Below, piece after piece: positions 45,715-52,425 of a stretch of DNA of 64,000 nt. Source of the stretch: JBBRSD01 sp038245725 (GTDB taxonomy: Bacteria > Actinomycetota > Coriobacteriia > Anaerosomatales > JAAXUF01); NCBI GenBank assembly GCA_038245725.1, contig JBBRSD010000005.1:139986-203985 (forward strand), in the 5' to 3' direction. Both the position numbers and the translations under genes were made by a program. The stretch's first letter is position 1; each line of letters opens with the position of its first letter. Below the pieces are notes generated by a model. It was given only the letters and a program-made list of their open reading frames with translations, did not search any database and was not told the origin of the DNA.

Positions 45715-46364
45715 GGGGGCGACTGGATTCGACACGATAGTTCTGAGGGAGGAAGCAGGTCGCGGTCTCCTCGCCGCGTTAAACAGGGGTAAACGCCAAT
45801 TAACTGGCACCAATAACTACGCTCTCGCTGCCTAAATAGCCAGCGACGTCGACCCGGTGGGAGTCCCCGCTACCGGCTAGACGAAACTCAGGGGACTGCC
45901 GCCTAGGACGTAGTCAGTATGCCGAAGCGAAAGACTGAACTGACTGGGAAGGGGCACGCTGGTCACGGTGTGTCGCCCCGACCGAGACCCAAGCTGTGAC
46001 TGAGCCTGGAGATGCCTCCCAGGGTGCTATCGTGGACCGGAGTTCGATCAACTAGGGTCGCCTCGGCTGGTGACAGCCGAGTGAAAAGAGGGCTCAAACG
46101 GTGAAACCTACAGCGGGAAACCGCCATGGCAACGCCGTCCTGTGAAGCCGAAAGGCGTAAGCGGGCTAGAGACTCATAGGCGCCTAAGGCGAGAAGCTAT
46201 GGCGTACTAGGGTGGAAGAATGAATGCTGAATGACTTCCACAAACGCCCTCCCGTCTCGAAGGTCAGTGACACTCGCATCGTAGCGAGTGGGTCTGACAT
46301 CGAGCGGATGGAATAGTCCACGTCCGGCCGAAAGGCCGGGTTACGGGTCTCCGCGCCTCCACCA
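45715..46364 (+). ncRNA. ssrA: tmRNA gene interrupted by a group I intron
   Basis: Transfer-messenger RNA rescues stalled ribosomes and tags their products for proteolysis. The 5' end GGGGGCGACTGGATTCGAC pairs with the 3' end CGCCTCC ahead of ACCA to form the acceptor stem. CACGATAG (45733-45740) pairs with CTATCGTG (46027-46034) to form helix 2. The tag frame is at 45806-45835 (GTNNYALAA, then TAA). The T-arm is split: its 5' strand and loop end in GTTCGAT at 46048 and its 3' strand starts TCTCCG at 46348. Removal of the intron gives a 351-nt RNA of normal size with stem CGGAG, loop TTCGATT and stem CTCCG. The gene end is encoded CCA. A strong terminator follows. Confidence 0.95.
46049..46347 (+). 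ncRNA. Group I self-splicing intron in the tmRNA T-loop
   Basis: 299 bases, no protein gene inside. P1 is the 5-bp hairpin CGATC/GGTCG, with the splice-site T46048 in the U-G wobble that group I introns need; the intron ends in G46347. P2 is CTCGGCTG/CAGCCGAG with a GTGA tetraloop. Core-like segments follow: GCGGGAAACCGCC, GGCAACGCCGTCC and the GCCGAAAGGC hairpin. P7 can form from GACTCAT (46171-46177) with ATAGTC (46313-46318), leaving one bulged base as in other group I introns. CCGGCC-GAAA-GGCCGG closes the 3' part. Joining the exons restores a perfect T-arm. Group I introns in tmRNA genes have been seen in other bacteria. It has no homing endonuclease, so it is not autonomously mobile now. 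Confidence 0.92.
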
Positions 46365-46401
46365 GCAATCTAGCCAGCGCCGTCTTCGGACAGTGCTGTT
46401 C

Positions 46402-46437
46402 ACGACCCGTCGGCACTCGCCGGCGGGTCGTTTGCGT
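46402..46437 (+). terminator. Terminator after ssrA
   Basis: A 13-bp stem (46402-46414 with 46419-46431, one G-T pair) with an ACTC loop, followed by TTGCGTT. Confidence 0.85.
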
Positions 46438-46531
46438 TCTCGCGCAAGGCCTGGCCCCGCGCCGGGTATCGACCTCACGGGTGCCGTACAATCCTGACGC
46501 ACCCGCAGCAGCCCGCGAAAGGACGCGTGAC

Positions 46532-46921
46532 ATGCCGAAAAGGACGTGGGGATTTGCGCCCCACGAGTGGGACGAGATGCGCGCGAGTCTCGAGCAGCTG
46601 CTCGCGGGCGTTGCCGCGCAGCGCTCGACGATCACCTACGGCGAGATCGCGCGGCGCGTCTTCGGCGGCCGGGTGAGCGCTCGCTCCGGCGCGCTCATGG
46701 ACCTTCTCGGCGAAGTGGATATCGCGGCCGAGGCCGAGCGCGGCATCATCATTGCGTCGCTCGTCGTGCGCGCGGACTCCGGAATCCCGGGCGAGGGCTT
46801 CTTCCACTTCGCTGCCGAAGATCTCGGCCGGCCGATCGACGATCCGCAAGCGTTCTGGCGTGGCGAGGTCGAGCGTGTGTGGAGCTCGTACGCGCCCGAC
46901 GCTCAGGGAGCCTCGCTGTGA
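46532..46921 (+). CDS. Small protein of unknown function
   Basis: A 129-residue soluble protein. It contains AQRSTITYGEIARRVFGGR, a pattern reminiscent of the helical start of methyltransferase-like or cut-and-paste domains, and ASLVVRADSGIPGEGFFHFA, but no catalytic Cys motif is present. I use ATG 46532, which has AAAGGA eight bases upstream, in place of an earlier ATG at 46481 without a site. It overlaps the next gene by four bases (GTGA), so the two are co-translated and may be functionally linked. Function unknown. Confidence 0.6.
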   Translation: MPKRTWGFAPHEWDEMRASLEQLLAGVAAQRSTITYGEIARRVFGGRVSARSGALMDLLGEVDIAAEAERGIIIASLVVRADSGIPGEGFFHFAAEDLGRPIDDPQAFWRGEVERVWSSYAPDAQGASL

Positions 46922-47784
46922 GCCGCGCCGACGCCATCCGCGCGCTCGGCGGCGAGGACGCCGGGTTCGTCTCGGGACTGAGCTGGGCGCCGCCCGAACT
47001 TCTCGGCGAGTTGGGCGTGCGCTTCGGATCTGCCGACGACGCGGAGGCGCTCGCGGCGGCTGCAGCCTCGCTTCGCGTCGACCTCGCGTTCGTGGATGCC
47101 GGTCGCAAGTTCGCTCGCGAAGCCGTCGTGACCCTGCACGACGCTGACATCGCGGCTATCTGGTCGGTCGACGGCGTCTTCGGCCGCGTCGCGACCGATG
47201 TGGGGTGGAGCGAGGCTCTGCGCATGACCGCGGCCGAGCCCGGAGCGCTCGCGGCGCGCCTCGACGGGGCGCTGCACGAGGCGCTCGTGGCGGTGCGCGG
47301 TGCATTCGACGCGGGTGCTGACGCGGTGCTTGTGGCCGACGATCTGGCCGGTCCCGTTGGGCCGCTGCTCTCGCCGGACTTCGCGCTCGACGCGCTCATC
47401 CCGTGCTACCACCGGCTCGCGCTCGAGAGCGCGTCGGGCGGCCTGCCGGCGATCTTCCACTCGGACGGCGAGATCCGCGCGCTCATGCCTGCATTGGCGC
47501 GCGCAGGCTTTTCGGCGACGCACATCGCCGGGCTTAACGCCGACGGCTTCGGTGCAGCGGCTGCAACTGCGCGCCGAGCGGGGCTGGTCGCTCTCGGCGG
47601 CGTCCGGACCGGCGCGCTTCCCGAGGGCGCGCGCGACGCGGGCGAGCGGGCGGCGAAGGTCGCGGCGCTGCTCGGCGGCGTGATCGTGTGCGACGACGGC
47701 GGGCTGCTGACGTTTCCGCAGCTCACAGCGCTCGGTGCCGCGCTCGATGCAGCGCGCGACGAATACGCTCGGGCACGCGGCTAG
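46918..47784 (+). CDS. Uroporphyrinogen decarboxylase-like (URO-D) family protein
   Basis: A 288-residue protein whose C-terminal half follows the URO-D/methyltransferase fold: PDFALDALIPCYHRLALES, then LPAIFHSDGEIRALMPALARAGF and HIAGLNADGF. The family includes HemE and corrinoid methyltransferases (MtaA/CmuA-like) that share the TIM barrel. The residues that clamp uroporphyrinogen in HemE are not seen, and at 288 residues the protein is shorter than the 340 of HemE, so a methyltransferase-like role is more likely than heme synthesis. GTG 46918 overlaps the preceding stop. The N-terminal domain is unusual. Confidence 0.65.
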   Translation: MSRADAIRALGGEDAGFVSGLSWAPPELLGELGVRFGSADDAEALAAAAASLRVDLAFVDAGRKFAREAVVTLHDADIAAIWSVDGVFGRVATDVGWSEALRMTAAEPGALAARLDGALHEALVAVRGAFDAGADAVLVADDLAGPVGPLLSPDFALDALIPCYHRLALESASGGLPAIFHSDGEIRALMPALARAGFSATHIAGLNADGFGAAAATARRAGLVALGGVRTGALPEGARDAGERAAKVAALLGGVIVCDDGGLLTFPQLTALGAALDAARDEYARARG

Positions 47785-47854
47785 CGGTTCCCCGGACGCG
47801 TCGCGCCGTGCGGCCGTGGTACGCTCGGTGGGACCCCGATTCGAGGAGCCCTGC

Positions 47855-48343
47855 ATGACGCATCCGCTGCGCCGCATCGACCGCGAGGTCACCGATCCCG
47901 ACGAGATCGACCGAATCCTCGCCGAAGCACGCTATGCGACGGTCGCGCTCGCAGACGGCGGCGAGCCCTACGTCGTCACGCTTTCCTGCGGCTTCGACTC
48001 AAGCGCGCGGCGGCTGCTCTTCCACGTCGCGCCAGCCGGCCGCAAGCTCGACATCATCGCGCACAACCCGCGTGCATGCGTCACGCTCGTCGAAGACCTC
48101 GGCTACAAGAACGGCGAGTGCGCGCACCCGTACCGCTCCGTGGTCATGACCGGCCGGATGCGCCTCATCACCGACCCTGCCGAGACGCGCGCGGCGATGC
48201 GCGTCCTCATCGGCCAGCTCGAACCCGCCGAGGAGACCGACGCCACCTACCTGCGCACCAACCTCGACGACGACGCGACTCTCGCCCGATTCCGGATGCT
48301 CGAGTTCGCGATCGAGGAGACCTGCGCCAAGGAAGGCGAGTAG
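47855..48343 (+). CDS. Pyridoxamine 5'-phosphate oxidase-like flavoprotein (NimA-like)
   Basis: A 162-residue protein of the FMN-binding split-barrel superfamily. It contains RYATVALADGGEPYVVTLSCG-type opening strands (ATVALADGGEPYVVTLSCG), the core LLFHVAPAGRKLDIIAHNPRACVTL (core start LLFHVAPAGRKLDI) and YRSVVMTGRMRLITDP. Relatives include nitroimidazole-resistance proteins and F420/FMN reductases. ATG 47855 has GAGGAG upstream; a longer frame from 47735 overlaps the previous gene and has no site. Natural substrate unknown. Confidence 0.8.
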   Translation: MTHPLRRIDREVTDPDEIDRILAEARYATVALADGGEPYVVTLSCGFDSSARRLLFHVAPAGRKLDIIAHNPRACVTLVEDLGYKNGECAHPYRSVVMTGRMRLITDPAETRAAMRVLIGQLEPAEETDATYLRTNLDDDATLARFRMLEFAIEETCAKEGE

Positions 48344-48500
48344 CCGAAACTCGGGACGAAGCGTTGCAACCGTTGTGTCGCAACCGCTCACCAAAGGCCG
48401 GTCGGGAGTAGGCGTCGGCCGTCGGCGCCATGCGCTGGCGCCGACGACGTCCGCGGGCGGGTATCATCTGGCCAGGAGCTGCCGACGACCGGAGGACCTC

Positions 48501-49181
48501 ATGCCCGCGCCAGCCACCGCCGAACGCCAGCGTTACGCGCTTCAGACCATCTTCAGTTTCTTCCTCGGGCTCATGGTCCTCGCGTTCATCGGCGTTGGCG
48601 TCAACACGTTCTACCAGTCGCCAGGTGACCGCAACCAGCCGCAGCAGCAGGAGATCTCGCGCCAGATCGAGGCGCTCAACCTCAAGACGAACGGCCGATC
48701 TCTCGACGCGACGCAACAGGCCCAGATGGACCGGCTCACCGCGAAGCAGAACGCACTCCAGCGCACGACCGACGCTGAGATGAAGGGCTGGGCCCGCACC
48801 ACGAGCATCGTGCTGATCCTCTTCGCGACGATTGTGATGGGTGTGTCGCTCGTGAGAAGCGAACAGCTGCGGGTGCTCTCCAACGGCCTGCTGCTCGGCG
48901 GGCTGTTCACGATGCTCTACGGCACTGGCTGGGTGATCTTCAGCGGCAACTCGACGGCGCGCTTCGTCGTGGTCGCTTTCGCACTGTTCGTCTCGATCGG
49001 ACTCGGGTACCTCAAGTTCGTCCGCGAGCGTGCTGCGAAGACGATGCCGGCCGAAGGCGGCGCAGGCCAGTTTGCCTACGACGACGCGGCCCTCGGCGGG
49101 CTTGCGGCCCGCGTCGACGCGCTCGAGGAGCGGGCCGCTGCCGCCGCGGCGGCGCTCGGCGGCGAGAAGCACGAGGCCTAG
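48501..49181 (+). CDS. Membrane protein of unknown function
   Basis: A 226-residue protein. One helix is at about residues 14-36, a polar, Gln-rich loop of some 55 residues (about 40-92) follows, then three helices (about 97-180), and a C-terminal coiled-coil-like Ala-rich tail. The loop would lie outside the membrane and the tail inside. I use ATG 48501 because GGAGG stands just upstream; the frame is open to 48375. No family recognised. A sigma-54-activator relic follows on the other strand. Confidence 0.6.
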   Translation: MPAPATAERQRYALQTIFSFFLGLMVLAFIGVGVNTFYQSPGDRNQPQQQEISRQIEALNLKTNGRSLDATQQAQMDRLTAKQNALQRTTDAEMKGWARTTSIVLILFATIVMGVSLVRSEQLRVLSNGLLLGGLFTMLYGTGWVIFSGNSTARFVVVAFALFVSIGLGYLKFVRERAAKTMPAEGGAGQFAYDDAALGGLAARVDALEERAAAAAAALGGEKHEA

Positions 49182-49530
49182 CCCGCGCTCAGCGTTCGCT
49201 GCCCGAAGCACTCCAGATACTCCGGGCACACGCCGCAGCCGGGTGCCTTGCACGTCGCGAGGCCGCTCCTACACCACGCGCAGCAGCTTGGCCTCAGGGC
49301 CGCGTGTGGTCGCCGATCTCGTCGAGGAAGATCGTCCCGCCGCGTGCAAGTTCGAAGCGGCCCTGCTTGCTCGCGACCGCGCCGGTGAACGCGCCTTTCT
49401 CGTAGCCGAAAAGCTCGGCTTCGAGCAGGTTCTCCATTAGCGCGGTTCTCGGCGAGCTTTCAGCCGACGCGATGGTCGCGATCTTCGCGCGTGTCCGGCC
49501 TACGGTCGCCGTGCTTACCAGCCGATACAA
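49182..49530 (-). pseudogene. Relic of a sigma-54-dependent transcription activator
   Basis: The minus strand at 49530-49294 encodes 78 residues with the sigma-54 activator core: NLLEAELFGYEKGAFTGAVA (GAFTGA loop), GRFELARGGTIFLDEIGD (Walker B). Walker A and the rest of the ATPase are missing and it stops after IGDHTRP. In another frame the DNA continues with a Cys-rich tail (TCKAPGCGVCPEYLECFG) up to 49182. Two frames and missing domains indicate a decaying gene. No complete sigma-54 activator is nearby. Confidence 0.7.
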
Positions 49531-49537
49531 CGGGTGC

Positions 49538-49543
49538 TAGGAT
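49538..49543 (+). promoter_or_regulatory. Extended -10 box of the chemosensory operon
   Basis: TGC followed by TAGGAT, with a predicted start near 49550, some 64 bases before the first gene of the operon. No -35 box is clear. Confidence 0.5.
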
Positions 49544-49613
49544 GAAGCGCGACCCAGCCGGACCGCTGCAGGGTCGTTTGTCTTGTCGGCACGACATCTC
49601 CGGGAGGCATTTC

Positions 49614-50360
49614 GTGGCGCTCGAGGGTAACCTCAAAGACTTCTCTCTCGCCGACATGTTCCGGCTGCTCGCATCGGGCTCCAAGACCGGCACGCTGCAT
49701 GTCGTGGGCACGGAGGGAGAGGGCATCGTCTGCTTCCGCGACGGCCAGGTCTTCCACGCGTCCTCGAAGGGCGCCGGCGAGGCCGCGGGAAAGCGCGTGG
49801 TGCGTGCGGGGATCATCTCGGACAAGCAGCTTCGCCAGGCGCAGGGTCTGATGAAGATCCAGAAGAAGGACAAGGCGACGCGCAAGCTCGGGCAGATCCT
49901 TGTGGACGAGGGCTACGTCGAAGCTTCGGTGCTTGAGGAGTTCATTCGCGAGCAGATCTCCGGTGCGTTGTTCGACCTCATGCGCTGGGAAGAGGGCAAC
50001 CTTCGCTTCGATTCCGATGAGAACCGCACCGAGGTCGACATGGGCCTTGCGGTGACGATCGAAGCGGTTCTCGAGGACTCCAACCGGCGTCTCGAGATGT
50101 GGAACAAGATCAAGGACAAGATCCCGTCGATGGACACGCGATTTGCGATGTCGGGTAATCCCGGTCAGAAGGCCGCGGAGATTCATCTCAAGCCTCGCGA
50201 ATGGATGCTGCTGTGCTTTCTCCACGGCAGCCGCAGCGTGCGAGAGCTCGTAGATCTGACCGGCTACAACGATTTCGAGACCGCCAAGGTCTTGTATGGC
50301 ATGTACGCAGGTGGGCTCATCGAAAAGGTGGGCTCCGCCGGAGAGCCGCTGGCCGGATAG
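49614..50360 (+). CDS. DUF4388 (PATAN-like) domain protein
   Basis: A 248-residue protein. The first 110 residues match DUF4388, with EGNLKDFSLADMFRLLASGSKTGTLHV at the start (quoted part: LKDFSLADMFRLL) and IVCFRDGQVFHA. The middle is a two-helix region with VRAGIISDKQLRQA and GQILVDEGYVEASVLEEFI, of the kind found near GspE/MshE N-terminal domains. The end has a winged-helix-like stretch. PATAN proteins adapt chemosensory outputs to type IV pili in cyanobacteria (PatA/PixG). GTG 49614 follows GGGAGG. Three bases separate it from cheR. It is probably the first gene of the operon. Confidence 0.75.
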   Translation: MALEGNLKDFSLADMFRLLASGSKTGTLHVVGTEGEGIVCFRDGQVFHASSKGAGEAAGKRVVRAGIISDKQLRQAQGLMKIQKKDKATRKLGQILVDEGYVEASVLEEFIREQISGALFDLMRWEEGNLRFDSDENRTEVDMGLAVTIEAVLEDSNRRLEMWNKIKDKIPSMDTRFAMSGNPGQKAAEIHLKPREWMLLCFLHGSRSVRELVDLTGYNDFETAKVLYGMYAGGLIEKVGSAGEPLAG

Positions 50361-50362
50361 TG

Positions 50363-51967
50363 ATGTTCAATCAAGCCGACAGCCTCAGGAAGGACCTTTC
50401 TCCCGAGGAGTTCGAGCGTTTTCGCGACTGGATCCACCACCACTCAGGCATCTACCTCGAGGAATCGAAGGTCGACTCGCTGAGGATCTCGCTGGTCACG
50501 AGAGCCACCCGGCTCGGTTTCCTCGAGTACGACGAGTACTTCGATGTGCTCTCCAGCAACGAGGACGAGTTCAAGGAACTGATGAACCTCGTCACGATCA
50601 ACGAGACGTCGTTCTTCCGGTTCCCCGCGCAGTTCGATGCATTGCGCGACAAGGTGATCCCGGAGATTCTCGAGCACAAGGCCACATCTAGTCGGACCTT
50701 CCGCGTGTGGTCGGCCGGCTGCTCGACGGGCGAGGAGCCGTACACGATCGCCATGACGCTGCTCGACTCGGCGATTGAAGGCCGAGGCCTGCGACCCGAG
50801 GTGCTCGGGACCGATGTGTCCACGCAGGCGCTCGATCGTGCGAAGGCGGCGGTGTATCCCGCGAAGGCGCTTGCGAGCCTGCCTCAGAACACGGTGCAGC
50901 GATGGTTCGAGCCGGTCAAGGCCGGCCATCGCCCGCGACAGCGCGCTCGCGAGATCGTGGGCTTCTCGTACCACAACCTCATCAAGGAGCCGTATCCCCT
51001 CATCTTCTCGTCGAACTGGGACATAGTCTTCTGTCGCAACGTGACGATCTACTTCCGCCCCGATTCAACGCGACGCGTGGTGAACAACTTCTACGAGTCC
51101 CTCAATCCGGGCGGCTACCTCTTCATCGGCCACTCGGAGACGCTGACGTCGATCTCGGACCGCTTCGAACCGGTCGAGGTGGGCGGCGTCTTCCTGTACC
51201 GCAAGCCGATGCCATCGTCGACCGTGTTTTCCACGCCCTCCCTGGTCAAGCCGGTCCGAGCCGAGCGTGTCCGCACCATCGACCTTTCGCGCGCCGCGGA
51301 CGCCGCCAAGCCCGCGCTGTGGACCGCTGGCAGGCGCAGGTCCGGAGCCGAGGTCGCTGAGACGCGGCCCGCACCAGCCCGCCGTGCCCCCGCAGAGACG
51401 ACCGCGCCAGAACGCGTGACTGCCATCGCTACGGCTGGTGCTGCGGGCGGCGTCGATGAGCTCGCGGCTGAGGCCCGGGCGCTGCTCGAGTCCGGGGATC
51501 CCACCCGCGCGCGCTCCGTCGCGGAACTCGCACTCGCCAGGGATGCGCGGCATATCGGCGCGCTGCTCGCCCGTGCTCATGCGAACGCCGACCTTGGTGA
51601 CCTTGGAGCGGCGATCAAAGACGCCGAGGAGGCGCTGCGGGTCAACCCGCTTCTCGCGTCGGCACGCTATATCCTCGGCATCATCTACCTGCGCCAGGAC
51701 GCCCAGACACAAGCGATGAACGAGTTCAAACGCACGATCTACATCGATCAGAACTTCGTGCTCGCACACTTCAACATGGCCAACATCTATCGCGCGCAAG
51801 GCGCCATGGACGATGCCTGCCGTGAGTACGAGAACACGTTGCGCGCGATGTACGTGGCTCCGACGGGTGAATGGACCGAGTTTCTCGGAGGGTTCGAGCC
51901 CGATCTGCTCGCCAAGACATGCGAGCGTTCTCTGATAGAGTGTCGAAAAGGGTCGACTCGCCGCTAA
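50363..51967 (+). CDS. cheR: CheR-type chemoreceptor methyltransferase with TPR repeats
   Basis: A 534-residue protein. The N-terminal helical domain (about 1-80) and SAM-binding domain (about 90-280) carry the CheR motifs: NETSFFRFPAQFDAL, WSAGCSTGEEPYTIAMTLLD, DVSTQALDRAKAAVYP and DIVFCRNVTIYF. It transfers methyl groups from SAM to chemoreceptor glutamates. The C-terminal part (about 400-520) has three or four TPR units such as HIGALLARAHANADLGDLGAAIKDAEEAL (start HIGALLARAHANADLG). CheR-TPR proteins occur in Pil-Chp and Frz-type systems. ATG 50363 lies three bases after the previous stop. Confidence 0.92.
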   Translation: MFNQADSLRKDLSPEEFERFRDWIHHHSGIYLEESKVDSLRISLVTRATRLGFLEYDEYFDVLSSNEDEFKELMNLVTINETSFFRFPAQFDALRDKVIPEILEHKATSSRTFRVWSAGCSTGEEPYTIAMTLLDSAIEGRGLRPEVLGTDVSTQALDRAKAAVYPAKALASLPQNTVQRWFEPVKAGHRPRQRAREIVGFSYHNLIKEPYPLIFSSNWDIVFCRNVTIYFRPDSTRRVVNNFYESLNPGGYLFIGHSETLTSISDRFEPVEVGGVFLYRKPMPSSTVFSTPSLVKPVRAERVRTIDLSRAADAAKPALWTAGRRRSGAEVAETRPAPARRAPAETTAPERVTAIATAGAAGGVDELAAEARALLESGDPTRARSVAELALARDARHIGALLARAHANADLGDLGAAIKDAEEALRVNPLLASARYILGIIYLRQDAQTQAMNEFKRTIYIDQNFVLAHFNMANIYRAQGAMDDACREYENTLRAMYVAPTGEWTEFLGGFEPDLLAKTCERSLIECRKGSTRR

Positions 51968-52031
51968 AGCGGTGTGCTGGATACGGCGATACAAGCTCGG
52001 AAGAGCACCTAGGATGAGGGGAGTCACTTGC

Positions 52032-52412
52032 ATGGCGAACGCGCGCATCCTCGCAGTTGATGACAGCCCGACGATCCTTGAGATGATCAAGGCGATTCTG
52101 CTGTCCGGCGGCTACGAGGTAATCACGGCTACCGACGGAGCCGAAGCGCTCGAGACCGCGCGGGCAGAGATGCCCGACCTCATCCTTCTCGACGTGATGC
52201 TCCCGAAGCTCGATGGTTACCGCGTCTGTCGACTGCTCAAGTTCGACCAGAAGTACAAGAACATCCCGATCATCATGCTCACCGCAAAGACGGAGGAGCA
52301 GGCGATGGCCACGGGCATCCGGACCGGTGCGAACCAGTACCTCACCAAGCCGATCGAGCCCGAGAGACTGCTCGAAGCGGTCGCCGAGGAACTCTCCAAG
52401 GTCCAGGGCTAG
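52032..52412 (+). CDS. Single-domain response regulator (CheY/PilH-like)
   Basis: A 126-residue receiver domain. Acidic pair in LAVDDSPTILEMIK, phosphoacceptor Asp in PDLILLDVMLPKLDGYRV near residue 53, Thr in IIMLTAKTEE and Lys in YLTKPIEPERLLEAV. It has no output domain, like CheY or PilG/PilH. GGGGAG lies eight bases before ATG 52032. It probably carries the phosphate from CheA to a motility machine or acts as a sink. It sits in the chemosensory operon between cheR and the pseudo-ATPase. Confidence 0.93.
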   Translation: MANARILAVDDSPTILEMIKAILLSGGYEVITATDGAEALETARAEMPDLILLDVMLPKLDGYRVCRLLKFDQKYKNIPIIMLTAKTEEQAMATGIRTGANQYLTKPIEPERLLEAVAEELSKVQG

Positions 52413-52425
52413 AGAGCCGTAGACC

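Noticed and set aside
46049..46347. tmRNA of a two-piece (permuted) type
   Set aside because: Both ends and the tag are in standard order in one transcript; the extra segment has group I intron features instead.
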